Assembly: GCF_011304195.1 (NCBI RefSeq)
Contig: NZ_CP049887.1
Location: 2,666,001 to 2,730,000 of the forward strand
Direction: 5' to 3'
DNA: 64,000 nt
DNA from: Vagococcus hydrophili
Lineage (GTDB): Bacteria; Bacillota; Bacilli; Lactobacillales; Vagococcaceae
The notes beneath the pieces are model-generated. The model did not search any database and had not been told where the DNA came from. It was given only the letters and a program-made list of their open reading frames with translations. Shown piece after piece: positions 8,361 to 19,501 of this stretch; within the stretch, counting starts at the first letter, position 1, and every line of letters begins with the position of its first letter. The position numbers and the translations under genes are program-made.

Positions 8361-9533
8361 TTATTCGGTTGCATCTTTTGAAACAGGTTCTTTTTTCCAT
8401 CTTAATGATAAGAAACTCGTGATTAATAAAACGAGAGCTGAGACATAGTATGGGTAGAAATGATTTACATCAAATAAAAATCCAGATGCCATTGGTCCCA
8501 ATATATTTCCAAAACTAGTAAATGTTGAGTTTAGTCCATTAATCGTTCCTTGTCTATCACCTGCATGTCGTGAAAGATACGTTGTAATGGCAGGTCTGAC
8601 TAAATCAAATGCTAGAAAGACAATAAACGTTGAAATAATAACGACCCAATTATTATCAGTAAAGGCAATCACCCCAACAAAGATGGAACTTGCGAAGAAT
8701 GAAATTCGAATTAAACCAACTTCTCCAACCATACGAATCATCCCGTCAAAAAAGACGACTTGGCAAATCAACGCTAAAACCCCACTAACCATAATAATTA
8801 TCGCAATTTCAGTTGTATTGAAACCAAAGTTAATAACCGCCATGATGCTATAAATAGACTCAAATGCTTGCAATCCAAAAGAAGAAATCAAGATAATAAC
8901 AAAGGGAAACGTATAAATAGGATTCTTTATAATTTCTTTGAATGATCCTTCATTAGTTACTTGCCCATGCATAATTTTTTTCTCTGGTTCCTTTAAAACC
9001 ATAATCGTTAGGATACAACCTAGAAATCCTAAAATTGCTGCTGCAAAAAAAGGAACTCTCATACCAAAGTGAGCGATAAGACCGCCTAATCCAGGACCAA
9101 TAATAAAACCACCACTAATCGCAGCAGAAACTAATCCCATTGACTTAGGACGCTCCTCAATGGTTGTCACATCGGCAACATATGCTGTGACAGAAGGCAT
9201 AATTAAAGCGGCTCCAATTCCACCTAAAGCACGTGACACATACAACCAACTAACAACATGTCCTAAACCAAAAATCAGCTCAGACACACCAAAAATAAAC
9301 ATTCCAGCTGCAATTAACTTCTTGCGCCCAAATTTATCAGACATGTGCCCAGCGATTGGAGAAGCAATTAACTGGGCTATCGCAAATACAGAGACTAATG
9401 TTCCCATCGTTGCCCCTGATAAGTTCATAGAATCTTTTAATAATGGCATGACAGGAATAACTAAACCAACGCCCATAAAAACAATAAATAGATTGGCGAT
9501 TGCTAAATACAACATCCTATTTCTATTTTTCAT
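8361..9533 (-). CDS. NorA/Bmr-like multidrug efflux MFS transporter
   Basis: A 390-residue, 12-helix major facilitator of the DHA1 drug-proton antiporter group. Motif A is GHMSDKFGRKK after helix 2 and motif C (antiporter signature) is GGFIIGPGLGGLIA in helix 5, as in NorA, Bmr and EmeA. It probably exports hydrophobic cations or quinolones with proton import. The ribosome site AGGAGG precedes ATG 9533. No regulator is adjacent. Confidence 0.85.
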   Translation of the reverse strand: MKNRNRMLYLAIANLFIVFMGVGLVIPVMPLLKDSMNLSGATMGTLVSVFAIAQLIASPIAGHMSDKFGRKKLIAAGMFIFGVSELIFGLGHVVSWLYVSRALGGIGAALIMPSVTAYVADVTTIEERPKSMGLVSAAISGGFIIGPGLGGLIAHFGMRVPFFAAAILGFLGCILTIMVLKEPEKKIMHGQVTNEGSFKEIIKNPIYTFPFVIILISSFGLQAFESIYSIMAVINFGFNTTEIAIIIMVSGVLALICQVVFFDGMIRMVGEVGLIRISFFASSIFVGVIAFTDNNWVVIISTFIVFLAFDLVRPAITTYLSRHAGDRQGTINGLNSTFTSFGNILGPMASGFLFDVNHFYPYYVSALVLLITSFLSLRWKKEPVSKDATE

Positions 9534-9615
9534 ATACTACCTCCTTTTCCATTCAGTCCAGATTATTCTACACTATCTAATCAGATAAAAGCTAATATTT
9601 TAGATTAAAAAAAAA

Positions 9616-9640
9616 GAAAAAGGGATAAATTCCCTTTTTC
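9616..9640 (-). terminator. Terminator after pyk
   Basis: A perfect 10-bp stem, GAAAAAGGGA ... TCCCTTTTTC, sits 20 nt past the pyk stop codon, followed by a long T-run on the minus strand. Confidence 0.85.
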
Positions 9641-9659
9641 TTTATACATAAGCTACTAA

Positions 9660-11414
9660 TTAAAATGCAGTTTCGCCTTCGTAGATAGTTCCTTGACGTG
9701 GGTCAACAGTGATTGTTGAGCCATTTTTGATTGAACTTACTGCGTCAACTGCTCCAACGATAACTGGAATTCCTTCAGCGATTGCTACAACAGCAGCATG
9801 AGAAGTTAATCCACCTTCTTCAACAACAAGTGCAGAAGCTTTTTCGATAGCTGGCATGTAATCTTTATCTGTTGTTTTAACAACTAAGACTGAACCAACT
9901 TCCATCATGTTAACAGCATCTTTAGCAGATGATGCCACAACAGCTTTTGCTGAAACTGGTGTATCACCAATTCCTTGTCCTGCAGTTAATTTAGAACCAA
10001 TTAATTGAATTTTCATCAAGTTAGTTGTTCCTTTTTCTCCAATTGGAGCTCCTGCAGTGATTAAGATTAAATCGCCATCTTTAGCAAATCCTGTTTCTTT
10101 AGAAACTTTAGTTGCTAGAGTGAACATATCATCTGTTGAAGATGGTTTTTCAGTTACTTGTGGGAATACTCCCCAGTTAAGAGCTAAGCTTCTTGCATTT
10201 CTTTCGCTAAATGTAACAGCAACAATGTGTGCTTTTGGACGGTATTTAGAAATCATACGAGCTGTGTGACCTGAGTCAGTAGCTGCAACGATTGTTTGAA
10301 TACTTAAGTTTTTAGCTGTATGTCCTACGGCTTGACCAATTGATTCTGTCATATCTGCTTTTTTATATAATTTAAGGGCATAAGCATCTCTGTCGACTAA
10401 AACTCCCTCAGTACGAACAGCAATGTTGTGCATTGTTTTAACGGCTTCAACTGGGTAATCACCAGCAGCTGTTTCACCTGATAACATGATAGCGTCTGTA
10501 CCATCATAGATAGCGTTAGCCACATCACTTGCTTCAGCACGTGTTGGACGTGGGTTATGTTGCATTGAGTCTAACATTTGAGTTGCTGTAATAACTGGTT
10601 TACCTAAAGCGTTACATTTTTTGATCATTTCTTTTTGAACAACAGGTACATCCTCAGTTGGAATCTCAACACCCATGTCACCACGAGCTACCATTAAACC
10701 AGCAGATACTGTTAAGATATCGTCTAAGTTATCAATACCTTCTTGGTTTTCAATTTTAGAGATGATTTGGATGTGAGTCGCATTTTCTTCTTCTAAAATT
10801 TTTGTAATTTCTAAAACATCACTTGTACGACGAACGAAACTTGCAGCGATGAAGTCAACATCGTTTTCAATACCAAAACGGATATCAGCAGCGTCTTTTT
10901 CAGTGATACCTGGTAAGTTAATACTTACGTTAGGAACGTTAACACCTTTTTTGTTTTTAAGAACGCCTTCGTTTAATACTTTAGTAACGATTTCGCCATT
11001 AGCAGTATCTAATTCAAGAACTTCTAAGTCGATTAAACCGTCATCTAATAGAATATGATCTCCAACAACCACGTCTTTGATTAAGTCTGGATAAGTAACA
11101 GAGAATTTTTCTTTTGTTCCTTCGACTTCTTTCATTGAGATTCTAGTAATATCTCCTGTTGAAAGTTCAACGATACCGTCTTTCATATTGTTTGTTCTGA
11201 TTTCAGGACCTTTAGTATCTAATAAAAGTGCTACTGTTTTACCAGTAATTTTTGATGCTTCACGAATATTTTTGATACGTGCTCCGTGCTCTTCAAAATC
11301 CCCATGTGAGAAGTTTAAACGAGCCACGTTCATCCCATTATTAATTAACTCAACTAACGTTTCAAGAGATTCACTAGCTGGTCCGATTGTACAAACAATT
11401 TTTGTTTTTTTCAT
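9660..11414 (-). CDS. pyk: Pyruvate kinase
   Basis: This 584-residue enzyme converts phosphoenolpyruvate and ADP to pyruvate and ATP, the last step of glycolysis. The N-terminal [13 protein letters not shown], the active-site region [20 protein letters not shown] and [12 protein letters not shown] are clear. The extra C-terminal domain (about residues 475-584) carries [11 protein letters not shown], a PEP-utiliser swivelling-domain motif found in Bacillales and enterococcal enzymes. It follows pfkA by 56 nt with no terminator, so the two glycolytic control enzymes share an operon. Confidence 0.97.
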   Translation of the reverse strand: MKKTKIVCTIGPASESLETLVELINNGMNVARLNFSHGDFEEHGARIKNIREASKITGKTVALLLDTKGPEIRTNNMKDGIVELSTGDITRISMKEVEGTKEKFSVTYPDLIKDVVVGDHILLDDGLIDLEVLELDTANGEIVTKVLNEGVLKNKKGVNVPNVSINLPGITEKDAADIRFGIENDVDFIAASFVRRTSDVLEITKILEEENATHIQIISKIENQEGIDNLDDILTVSAGLMVARGDMGVEIPTEDVPVVQKEMIKKCNALGKPVITATQMLDSMQHNPRPTRAEASDVANAIYDGTDAIMLSGETAAGDYPVEAVKTMHNIAVRTEGVLVDRDAYALKLYKKADMTESIGQAVGHTAKNLSIQTIVAATDSGHTARMISKYRPKAHIVAVTFSERNARSLALNWGVFPQVTEKPSSTDDMFTLATKVSKETGFAKDGDLILITAGAPIGEKGTTNLMKIQLIGSKLTAGQGIGDTPVSAKAVVASSAKDAVNMMEVGSVLVVKTTDKDYMPAIEKASALVVEEGGLTSHAAVVAIAEGIPVIVGAVDAVSSIKNGSTITVDPRQGTIYEGETAF

Positions 11415-11470
11415 TACAAAACGCTCCTTAGTATTTTTATTTTATTTTAAAGATTAAAGAAATTAACTCA

Positions 11471-12445
<975 letters not shown>

Positions 12446-12543
12446 TCACTTCAACTAATTTGTATGTTCTGTATTTTAATTATGTATAAAATACTTAAAT
12501 CCAAAAATCATTTTACCATTTTTTGAAAGAAAAGTCTTTCGAT

Positions 12544-12580
12544 ATCCGAAAAAACTATTGAAAAAGTTTTGAAAACGGAT
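12544..12580 (-). terminator. Stem-loop between dnaE and pfkA, possible terminator
   Basis: On the minus strand ATCCG ... CGGAT closes an extended stem with AAAACT pairing AGTTTT inside. The T-run lies within the 3' arm rather than after it, so termination is less certain. The pfkA promoter (an extended -10, TGGTAAAAT, near 12510) lies just downstream. Confidence 0.4.
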
Positions 12581-12636
12581 AATTTATTCACCTTGACAAA
12601 TAAATGAGCCTTTCATTGAGCGATTTGCCTAACTTT

Positions 12637-15600
12637 TTATTGAAAAACAACCGTATTATTCCCAAGAATCATGAAAACAGCCTCCATAAATTCCTGATTT
12701 TCATTGATCCAAAAAACTTCATCTAATAAAACATTCTTTTGGTCAAATACTAAAATCACAGGCAAATCACCTTTATTATTTTTTAAAAGGCGTTTAACTT
12801 TATTTAAATTAACAGGTGTATCGTTTTCTTGCGTCACTTTAATGTAACATTTTTTACTACTCTCGAAGGAAGGAATATCTTTAGCAGATTTCATGGATTC
12901 AGCTAAAATTTGAGGCATTTGGTTAAATTTACTCGCTTCTATTTTCCCACCAATGAGATATACATTATTTTCTAACACGTCTTGATTTAATTGTCTAAAA
13001 AGTTGGGGAAACAGTGTGATGTCCATTTCTTTAGAGCCGTCATTTCCGGAAAGAAATGCCATGGACTCCCCTTTTTTAGTTCTAATTTTTTTTACACTTG
13101 TTATATAGAGTAAAAATTGCCCGGTGTCTCCAATCTCACTGTCAGAAAGATCTTTAATTTGACGTCCTTTTTTTAAGTAATGATAGGCATCAATCGGATG
13201 ACCTGAAACATAGCTTCCTAGATATTCAGCCTCTTGATTCAACTTTTCTTCCAAAGTAAAATCTGGCACATCTTCTTTTTTTAAACTAAGAACTTCTAAT
13301 AAATCAATACTTCCACCACTGTACTCTATGTTTCTAATCATGCTGTCTAAATCCGTGATCAGCTGCTTTCGATTTCTATGTAGTGAGTCAAAGGCACCAA
13401 TATAAATCAATGGTAAGATATTAGCTTCTTTTAACCATTTGCCATTTATTCTAATTAAAAAATTTTCTAAAGAGGAATAATTACCATCTTTTTTTCTGAC
13501 ATTGATGATATGTTGAATAAAATCTTTTCGAATGCCTTTTAAACTAGAAAAACCAAATAGAATATTCCCTTTATTCAAATTAAAACTATACTCACTTTTA
13601 TTTATATCTGGTGGTAAAATAGCCACACCGTATTTTTTCGCTTCCGTGATGTATTCATTTATCTTGGTTGGATTGTTTTTAACTGAGTGCAGTAAAGCTG
13701 AAAAAAAGCATTCTGGATAATGAACTTTTAAGTACGCCATTTGATAGGCTACCACAGCATAAACAACAGCATGAGATCGGTTAAAGCCGTAATTAGCAAA
13801 ATGTTCGATATAATCATAAACTTCGCTGGCAACCTCTTCTGTGTACCCTTGTTCCTTAGACCCTTTAATAAAATGTGCTCTTTCTATATCAATGACATCT
13901 TTTTTCTTTTTACTAATGGCACGTCTTAAAATATCTGCTTGTCCTAAAGAAAAACCAGCCATCAGAGAAGCGACTTGCATAATTTGTTCCTGATACACAA
14001 TAATTCCGTATGTATAATTGAGTATTTTATCTAAATTATCATGAGGGTAGCTGATTTTTTCTTTTCCTTTTTTTCTAGCGACGAACAAATCAATATTTTG
14101 CATGGGTCCTGGACGATACAAAGCATTCACAGAAGCGATATCTTCTATGGATGTCGGTCCTAATTTTCTCAAAACTTTCTTGATACCTTCTGATTCAAAT
14201 TGAAAAATCCCAACTGTGTTGCCCGTTCTAAATACCTCTAAGGTCGCCTCATCATCTAAAGGAATTCCTTCTAAATCGATGGTTTCTTTATGTAAGTATT
14301 TGATTGAATCAAGTGTATTGCCGATAATTGATAAATTACGTAACCCTAAAAAATCCATTTTCAACAAGCCAATTTCTTCCACTTCACCCATTGCCATTTG
14401 TGTTAATGGAATCCCATTTGAACCTTGTTGCAGTGGGATAATATTCGTTAAATCTTGATCACTAATCACAACTCCTGCAGCATGTGTGGAAACGTGTCTT
14501 GGTAAGCCTTCAATTTTTTTAGCTGTTTCAAATAATAAAGTATTTTTTTCAGAATAAGCTACTAAGTCTCGTAATTTATGTGACTTTTTATATGCTTCGT
14601 CCAAGGTTATTTTTAACACATTTGGAATTGTATTGGACCAAGTATTCGCTTCATTAGGTCTTAAGCCAAACACACGGCTTACATCTCTTAAAGCCATCTT
14701 AGCTGCTAAAGTTCCAAAGGTCGCAATCTGAGCTACTCGGTGGTAACCATATTTTTGATTCACATATTGTAATACTTCTTCACGTTTGTTATCAGGAATA
14801 TCCATATCGATATCAGGCATTGTGTACCGTTCTTTATTTAAGAAACGCTCAAAAAGCAACCCATATTCGATTGGATCCACATTGGTAATGCGCAAAACAT
14901 AAGAAACGAGAGAACCAGCTGCTGAACCACGACAGGCAGTGACAATGTTATGGTCTCTGGCGTACTTCATCACATCCCAAACGATTAGAAAGTAATCATC
15001 GTAGCCCATATCATGAATGACAGACAGCTCCATCGATAAACGCTCCAAATACTGATTGTCGTTTTCTAAATTTCTTTCAGACAACCCTGCAAAACACAAT
15101 TGTTTTAGAACACTTTGAGCATCCTCTGATTCTTCTAAAGGAAACGCTGGTAATAACTTTTGTTGAAGTAACATCTCAAATTGGCACATCGCTCCAATTT
15201 TCTCATTGTTTATTAGCGCTTCTTTAAAAGCAGAGGCTTCAAAACTTGCTTCAAAACTCTTTTTTTCAGGTAAATAATAAGAGCCTGAAATTTGTTCGAA
15301 GTCTATATCGATCTGTTCGCCACTTTCGATGTGCTTTAAGACCTCCACAGAAAAATGATCACTAGGCGCTAGGTATCTGACGTCTTGAAGCGCAACTAAT
15401 GGAATTTCTTGTGTTTGGCAAATGGATAGACACTCTAGATGATTATCTTGTAAGACAACACCTTGATAAAGAGCATCCGGAAATTTAATTTTTAACTCAC
15501 GGATGTACTCAAACAGTAAATCTGATTTATTTTCATTGATAGCGATTAATTCATTTTGTTGTGACGGTAAAATAGCAATCAAATCGTTCGTTAAACCTTC

Positions 15601-15939
15601 AATCTGATTCAATGAAATAAGTTGCTCGTTCTCCATTCTCATTGAAGAAATCTTAACTAAATTTTGATAGCCTACTTGAGTCTTGGCAATCAAAATTAAG
15701 GGATAACTCTTCTCTTCTATTAGTTCGCTCTGATAGGTTAACGTCATTCCAATCAAAGGTTTAATATTTTTTTTGCGACATGTTTTATAAAAATCGACCA
15801 CACCATGCATCGTGTCGATATCTGTAATTGCTAAATAGGAATATCCCAGTTCTTGACTCTTTGAGACCAAATGATCAATTTGATTGGTACTTTTTAACAA
15901 TGAATATGAAGTTAATACTTGAAGTTGACCTAATTCCAC
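12637..15939 (-). CDS. dnaE: DNA polymerase III subunit alpha DnaE
   Basis: At 1100 residues this is the DnaE-type replicative or lesion-tolerant polymerase of Firmicutes, which also have PolC. The order is an N-terminal PHP domain (about 1-200, LAITDIDTMHGVVDFYKTC), the polymerase core with CRGSAAGSLVSYVL and PDIDMDIPDNKREEV (catalytic acidic residues), HVSTHAAGVVIS, YRPGPMQNIDLFVARK, a helix-hairpin-helix region and an OB-fold near 960-1040. Initiation is at GTG 15939 after GGGGGAAGAG. DnaE extends RNA primers before hand-over to PolC. Confidence 0.95.
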   Translation of the reverse strand: MELGQLQVLTSYSLLKSTNQIDHLVSKSQELGYSYLAITDIDTMHGVVDFYKTCRKKNIKPLIGMTLTYQSELIEEKSYPLILIAKTQVGYQNLVKISSMRMENEQLISLNQIEGLTNDLIAILPSQQNELIAINENKSDLLFEYIRELKIKFPDALYQGVVLQDNHLECLSICQTQEIPLVALQDVRYLAPSDHFSVEVLKHIESGEQIDIDFEQISGSYYLPEKKSFEASFEASAFKEALINNEKIGAMCQFEMLLQQKLLPAFPLEESEDAQSVLKQLCFAGLSERNLENDNQYLERLSMELSVIHDMGYDDYFLIVWDVMKYARDHNIVTACRGSAAGSLVSYVLRITNVDPIEYGLLFERFLNKERYTMPDIDMDIPDNKREEVLQYVNQKYGYHRVAQIATFGTLAAKMALRDVSRVFGLRPNEANTWSNTIPNVLKITLDEAYKKSHKLRDLVAYSEKNTLLFETAKKIEGLPRHVSTHAAGVVISDQDLTNIIPLQQGSNGIPLTQMAMGEVEEIGLLKMDFLGLRNLSIIGNTLDSIKYLHKETIDLEGIPLDDEATLEVFRTGNTVGIFQFESEGIKKVLRKLGPTSIEDIASVNALYRPGPMQNIDLFVARKKGKEKISYPHDNLDKILNYTYGIIVYQEQIMQVASLMAGFSLGQADILRRAISKKKKDVIDIERAHFIKGSKEQGYTEEVASEVYDYIEHFANYGFNRSHAVVYAVVAYQMAYLKVHYPECFFSALLHSVKNNPTKINEYITEAKKYGVAILPPDINKSEYSFNLNKGNILFGFSSLKGIRKDFIQHIINVRKKDGNYSSLENFLIRINGKWLKEANILPLIYIGAFDSLHRNRKQLITDLDSMIRNIEYSGGSIDLLEVLSLKKEDVPDFTLEEKLNQEAEYLGSYVSGHPIDAYHYLKKGRQIKDLSDSEIGDTGQFLLYITSVKKIRTKKGESMAFLSGNDGSKEMDITLFPQLFRQLNQDVLENNVYLIGGKIEASKFNQMPQILAESMKSAKDIPSFESSKKCYIKVTQENDTPVNLNKVKRLLKNNKGDLPVILVFDQKNVLLDEVFWINENQEFMEAVFMILGNNTVVFQ

Positions 15940-16011
15940 TTGATCTCTTCCCCCTACTTTTTATAGACAGTATAACATAAAAATTTTAAGGCATAAAAGA
16001 CCAGGATCCGC

Positions 16012-16040
16012 TTTACTTTTAAGTTTAAGCTTGGTAAAAT
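16012..16040 (+). promoter_or_regulatory. Promoter of the DUF2929 gene
   Basis: TTTACT, a 17-nt spacer, and TAAAAT with an upstream TGG (extended -10) precede the gene by about 25 nt. Confidence 0.6.
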
Positions 16041-16064
16041 TACTCTGAAAAGAGGTGCAGATAC

Positions 16065-16253
16065 ATGAGTAAATTAATTGTTCTTTTTTGGACATTTATT
16101 TTAGGACAAGTTGTAGGTTATATCGGTGGAGCATTGACACAAGGTACATATAATTTTGTCCAAGTAACGATTGTCTCTCTTATCGTCGGCGTTATTATTA
16201 TGCTTATCGGTGAAGTTGCTTTACCTAAAAAAGAAAAAACAACTGCAAAATAA
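16065..16253 (+). CDS. Small DUF2929 (YjzD-like) membrane protein
   Basis: A 62-residue protein with two hydrophobic helices (LIVLFWTFILGQVVGYIGGAL and VTIVSLIVGVIIMLIGEVAL) and a short basic tail ending KKEKTTAK. Size and the GQVVGYIGGAL pattern fit DUF2929, of unknown role. It is divergent from dnaE and is followed at once by a terminator, so it is a single-gene transcript. Confidence 0.8.
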   Translation: MSKLIVLFWTFILGQVVGYIGGALTQGTYNFVQVTIVSLIVGVIIMLIGEVALPKKEKTTAK

Positions 16254-16280
16254 AAAAACAGACTCTTTAGTCTGTTTTTT
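16254..16280. terminator. Bidirectional terminator
   Basis: AAAACAGACT, a 4-nt loop (CTTT), and AGTCTGTTTT with a long T-run. It serves the small membrane gene on the plus strand and the converging MFS gene on the minus strand. Confidence 0.88.
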
Positions 16281-17501
16281 TTATTTTTTAAACAGGTTTT
16301 TAAAAGCAAGTTCTCCTCTAAAATTAAATAAAGTTAAACAAATATTTATCATTATTAATATACTGGTTGCAACAAAAACAGAACGATAACCATATCCATT
16401 AGCCACGGTTGAACCCACAAGAGGTCCCATTACTTGTCCAAAATTAGTAAACATGTTGTTAAAACTAAAAATACGACTAACCCCTTCTGGTGGCGTCAGT
16501 TTACTGATCAACGTATTAATTGAAGGCATCAAAGCTCCTGTTGAGAATCCCATGAAGAACCGTAACACCCCTAGTTGAAAAGGGGATTCAACCATTGACA
16601 TTGGAAACACGCAAATAACTGATAGGATCAATCCTGCTAGAAGTATTCGTTGATTCCCAATCCGATCTCCAATCTTCCCTAAAATAGGTGAAGATATAAA
16701 AGTTGAGACACCTGCTACTGAAACAATCAAGCCACTAACAAACAGAATATTTTCTGTCCCACCACCTAAATCTCTAATGTATAAGGTTAAAATTGGACTA
16801 ATACTTGTAATTCCAATTTGTAGGATGAGAGATGTAACAAATAAACCGATGAGTACAGAAGGTTTTTTGACTAATTTAAAGACTTCTTTGGTCGATAACA
16901 TATTTTTCTTCTCAATTGGTTGGAAATCTTCTTTAACAAAGAAAATCGTTAAAATGGTATTGATTAAAAGGATCGTCCCTGTCACAATAAACACATTTTT
17001 AATTCCCACTGTCTGAGCAAGAAAGCCCCCAATAGAAGGTCCAATCAAACTACCGGCCACGGCACCAGTTGCAAGCGTTCCTAGTGCCCAACCACTTTTT
17101 TCTCTTGGTGCTTGGGAGGCGATCATTGCTGTTGCATTAGGAATATATCCTGCTAACACTCCGTTAAAAAAGCGCATAACGAGTAACCAAAACACATTAG
17201 GAACAAAAGCAAGTGACCCCATCGTGATAGCCATTCCAGCAGCTGCCCTAATCATCATCAACTTACGACCACGTCTATCTGCCAAATTCCCCCAAATCGG
17301 TGAAAAAATAGCAGCAGATAAAGCTGTTACGCTAATTGATAAGCCAGCATAAAATTCAATTTTATCTTTTGGTGCCCCTAATTGCTCAATATATATCGGA
17401 ATAAATGGCATTACTAAACTAAAACTGGCTCCCGTAAAGAAACATCCAATCCAAGCGATGTACATATTCTTTTTCCAGTCTATTTCCATTAAATGAATCA
17501 T
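16281..17501 (-). CDS. PmrA-like multidrug efflux MFS transporter
   Basis: A 12-helix transporter of about 406 residues. It closely follows the pneumococcal PmrA pattern: IDWKKNMYIAWIGCFFTGAS at the N-terminus, motif A GNLADRRGRKLMMIR, FVPNVFWLLVMRFFNGVLAGYIPNA, and a C-terminal half of the same type. PmrA-type pumps expel fluoroquinolones and dyes. The start is uncertain: GTG 17504 and ATG 17501 lie very close to AGAAGGG, and ATG 17489 is 14 nt from it. Confidence 0.85.
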   Translation of the reverse strand: MIHLMEIDWKKNMYIAWIGCFFTGASFSLVMPFIPIYIEQLGAPKDKIEFYAGLSISVTALSAAIFSPIWGNLADRRGRKLMMIRAAAGMAITMGSLAFVPNVFWLLVMRFFNGVLAGYIPNATAMIASQAPREKSGWALGTLATGAVAGSLIGPSIGGFLAQTVGIKNVFIVTGTILLINTILTIFFVKEDFQPIEKKNMLSTKEVFKLVKKPSVLIGLFVTSLILQIGITSISPILTLYIRDLGGGTENILFVSGLIVSVAGVSTFISSPILGKIGDRIGNQRILLAGLILSVICVFPMSMVESPFQLGVLRFFMGFSTGALMPSINTLISKLTPPEGVSRIFSFNNMFTNFGQVMGPLVGSTVANGYGYRSVFVATSILIMINICLTLFNFRGELAFKNLFKK

Positions 17502-17561
17502 CACCCTTCTATAATGAAATTAAGTATATACTATAATTAGAATAAGAACACCCTAAACTAC

Positions 17562-17738
17562 TTATTTTTGCTCTCTCATTTCTTTTAAAATAATAGAAAT
17601 TTCTTTCCTTTGATTGTCTAATCGCTCTTGAAAACGATTCATTCGATAGTCCCAATCATAGTCATTCATTCGACTCTTTACACTTCTTAGTTCAAACAAG
17701 ATATGTTCTTTGTTTGTTACTTGATTCTCTCCACTCAT
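17562..17738 (-). CDS. Small charged protein of unknown function
   Basis: A complete 58-residue reading frame starts MSGENQVTNKEHILFELRSV and ends LKEMREQK. It is highly charged and probably helical, with a patch rich in Tyr, Trp, Asn and Arg (residues 22-34), and has no membrane segment. It starts at ATG 17738 about 8 nt after GGGG, and is in a gap of 360 nt between two transporter genes on the same strand. Codon use looks like that of its neighbours. I do not recognise the family. Confidence 0.5.
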   Translation of the reverse strand: MSGENQVTNKEHILFELRSVKSRMNDYDWDYRMNRFQERLDNQRKEISIILKEMREQK

Positions 17739-17809
17739 TCTAAAACCCCAATCATCTTTTATATTAAGTTTACCCTATTTAAAAGATATTATCTATTGGC
17801 AACATATAA

Positions 17810-17844
17810 AAAGTGAGCACACATAAGTTCTGCGTACTCACTTT
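17810..17844 (-). terminator. Terminator after the purine permease
   Basis: The stem AAAGTGAG ... CTCACTTT with an extended loop lies 18 nt past the stop codon and is followed by a T-run on the minus strand. Confidence 0.75.
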
Positions 17845-17861
17845 AAAGGAATTCTCTATTT

Positions 17862-19298
17862 TTATAAAGTTGCCATAACGATAAAGTTGATTAAGAATAA
17901 TCCTGTTACAATCCAAAGGACCGGAGAAATTTCTTTTGATTTTCCTTTAACCACTTTAATGATAACAAAGAAGATAAATCCTGCAGCAATTCCGTATGAA
18001 ATACTATAACAGAATCCCATAAATACTGAGGTAAAGAAGGCTGGAATCGCATCTTCAAGTTCTGTCCAGTTGATTTCTTTAAATGAAGACATCATCATAA
18101 TACCAACTAAGATTAAGGCTGGCGCTGTTGCTTGCGCTGGAACGATGGCAACGATTGGTGATAAGAAGCTACTTAATAAGAATAAAACAGCGACAACAAC
18201 TGACGTTAACCCAGTTCGACCACCTGCACCAATGCCAGCCGCACTTTCCACAAAAGTCGTTACATTAGATGTTCCGAATATAGCACCCATTGTTGTAGCG
18301 ATGGCATCTGAAAATAGAGCTTTATCCATTTTTGATTTGAAGCCTCTACTATTTTCAACAGCTTCTTCATCTTCTTTAGTAAAGATGCCTGTTCTTCTTC
18401 CTGTTCCAATAAACGTTCCGATTGTATCAAAAATATCAGATAAACTAAACGCCAGAATCGTTAATAAAACCTGTGGAATTTTTGATGCATCAGAAAACAA
18501 TGAAGGTAAACCATTTGGACCAAAAGCCGCACCAAATGTTGTTCCCAGTTCTTTAAATGAATTACCTAAAGAATTTTCTTGGAAGTTAACTTGACTTAAA
18601 TCAATCACACCCATTGGAATTGCCAATAGTGATGTGCTTAAAATACCAATTAAAATAGCCCCTTTAACTTGTTTAACCACTAAAATACTTGTAATAACTA
18701 AGCCGATAATCGCAAGAATGATTGCTGGGTTATTAAAGTTAGCCAATGCTGGGACAATTCCACCATTAGAGATAACATGCGTTGCTTTGTCTCCCTCAAC
18801 ACTTGACGCAACAATACTGTTCGCATCTGATGTAAATTGTAAAAAGCCTGCATTTTTAATTCCTACGTAGGCCACAAAAATCCCAATTCCTCCACCAATC
18901 GCATGTTGTAAACTCTCTGGAATTGATTTGATAATTAGTTTTCTAAATTTAGTGACTGTAATAATAATGTTAATAATACCGCATAGAAAAACCATTGCCA
19001 AAGCTTGTTCCCATGAATAACCTAATCCCATGACCACTGTAAAGGTGAAAAAGGCGTTAAGTCCCATACCAGGAGCTTGTGCGTAAGGAACATTGGCAAA
19101 TAATCCCATAATTAATGTTCCAATTGCTGAACTGATGATTGTCGCTAAAAAGACTGCTTGAAACGGCATCCCAGATAACGACAGGATCGACGGATTAACG
19201 AATAATATATAACTCATTGCAAAGAAGGTTGTTAATCCTGCAACTATTTCTGTTGAAACTGTGGTTCCATTTTCCTTTAACTTAAAAAACTTTTCCAT
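17862..19298 (-). CDS. NCS2 family guanine/hypoxanthine or adenine permease
   Basis: The 478-residue, 12-14-helix protein belongs to the AzgA/PbuG branch of NCS2 purine permeases: TTFFAMSYILFVNPSILSLSGMP near the N-terminus, PGMGLNAFFTF, GIGIFVAYVGIKNAGF, SDIFDTIGTFIGTGRRTG and ESAAGIGAGGRTGLTS. It imports nucleobases by proton symport. Whether the substrate is guanine/hypoxanthine (PbuG, PbuO) or adenine cannot be decided. No purine riboswitch is visible upstream, but two CGAAC motifs are. Confidence 0.88.
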   Translation of the reverse strand: MEKFFKLKENGTTVSTEIVAGLTTFFAMSYILFVNPSILSLSGMPFQAVFLATIISSAIGTLIMGLFANVPYAQAPGMGLNAFFTFTVVMGLGYSWEQALAMVFLCGIINIIITVTKFRKLIIKSIPESLQHAIGGGIGIFVAYVGIKNAGFLQFTSDANSIVASSVEGDKATHVISNGGIVPALANFNNPAIILAIIGLVITSILVVKQVKGAILIGILSTSLLAIPMGVIDLSQVNFQENSLGNSFKELGTTFGAAFGPNGLPSLFSDASKIPQVLLTILAFSLSDIFDTIGTFIGTGRRTGIFTKEDEEAVENSRGFKSKMDKALFSDAIATTMGAIFGTSNVTTFVESAAGIGAGGRTGLTSVVVAVLFLLSSFLSPIVAIVPAQATAPALILVGIMMMSSFKEINWTELEDAIPAFFTSVFMGFCYSISYGIAAGFIFFVIIKVVKGKSKEISPVLWIVTGLFLINFIVMATL

Positions 19299-19358
19299 TT
19301 CTTAATTATCCACCCTTTTTATATACTTTTTGTTCGCTTTTAACGAATTACAAAATTG

Positions 19359-19387
19359 ATTATAGTCTTAGGTAACTATTTAATCAA
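19359..19387 (-). promoter_or_regulatory. Promoter of the purine permease, flanked by CGAAC motifs
   Basis: On the minus strand TTGATT, a 17-nt spacer and TATAAT form a good promoter. Motifs ACACGAACATTC (about 19420-19432, upstream) and AAGCGAACAAAA (about 19327-19339, downstream) resemble PurR-box halves (CCGAAC core) of Firmicutes. Purine regulation is a weak inference. Confidence 0.5.
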
Positions 19388-19439
19388 GAATTAACTTAGT
19401 TTTTTTGTTAAATTTCTGTTGAATGTTCGTGTTTATTGA

Positions 19440-19475
19440 TTGACAAAAAAAAGTGTCCTAGTTAAAATAGGACAC
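19440..19475 (+). promoter_or_regulatory. Promoter with overlapping GntR-type operator
   Basis: TTGACA (19440-19445), a 17-nt spacer and TAAAAT (19463-19468) form a near-consensus promoter. An 8-bp perfect inverted repeat GTGTCCTA-7-TAGGACAC (19453-19475) covers the -10 element, so a dimeric repressor bound there would block polymerase. The adjacent YtrA-type regulator is the obvious candidate. Confidence 0.8.
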
Positions 19476-19501
19476 ATAGAATATTAAATGGAGGTAAAAC
19501 T

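Noticed and set aside
9160-9588. A 142-codon open frame on the plus strand
   Set aside because: Antisense to the NorA-like transporter and lacks a start signal.
18070-18594. A 174-codon open frame on the plus strand
   Set aside because: Antisense to the purine permease, whose membrane codons leave the opposite frame open; composition (Pro, Val, Ile, Lys) matches no protein.
19299-19440. Purine riboswitch before the purine permease
   Set aside because: No three-way-junction aptamer with conserved loops was found; only two CGAAC motifs are visible.
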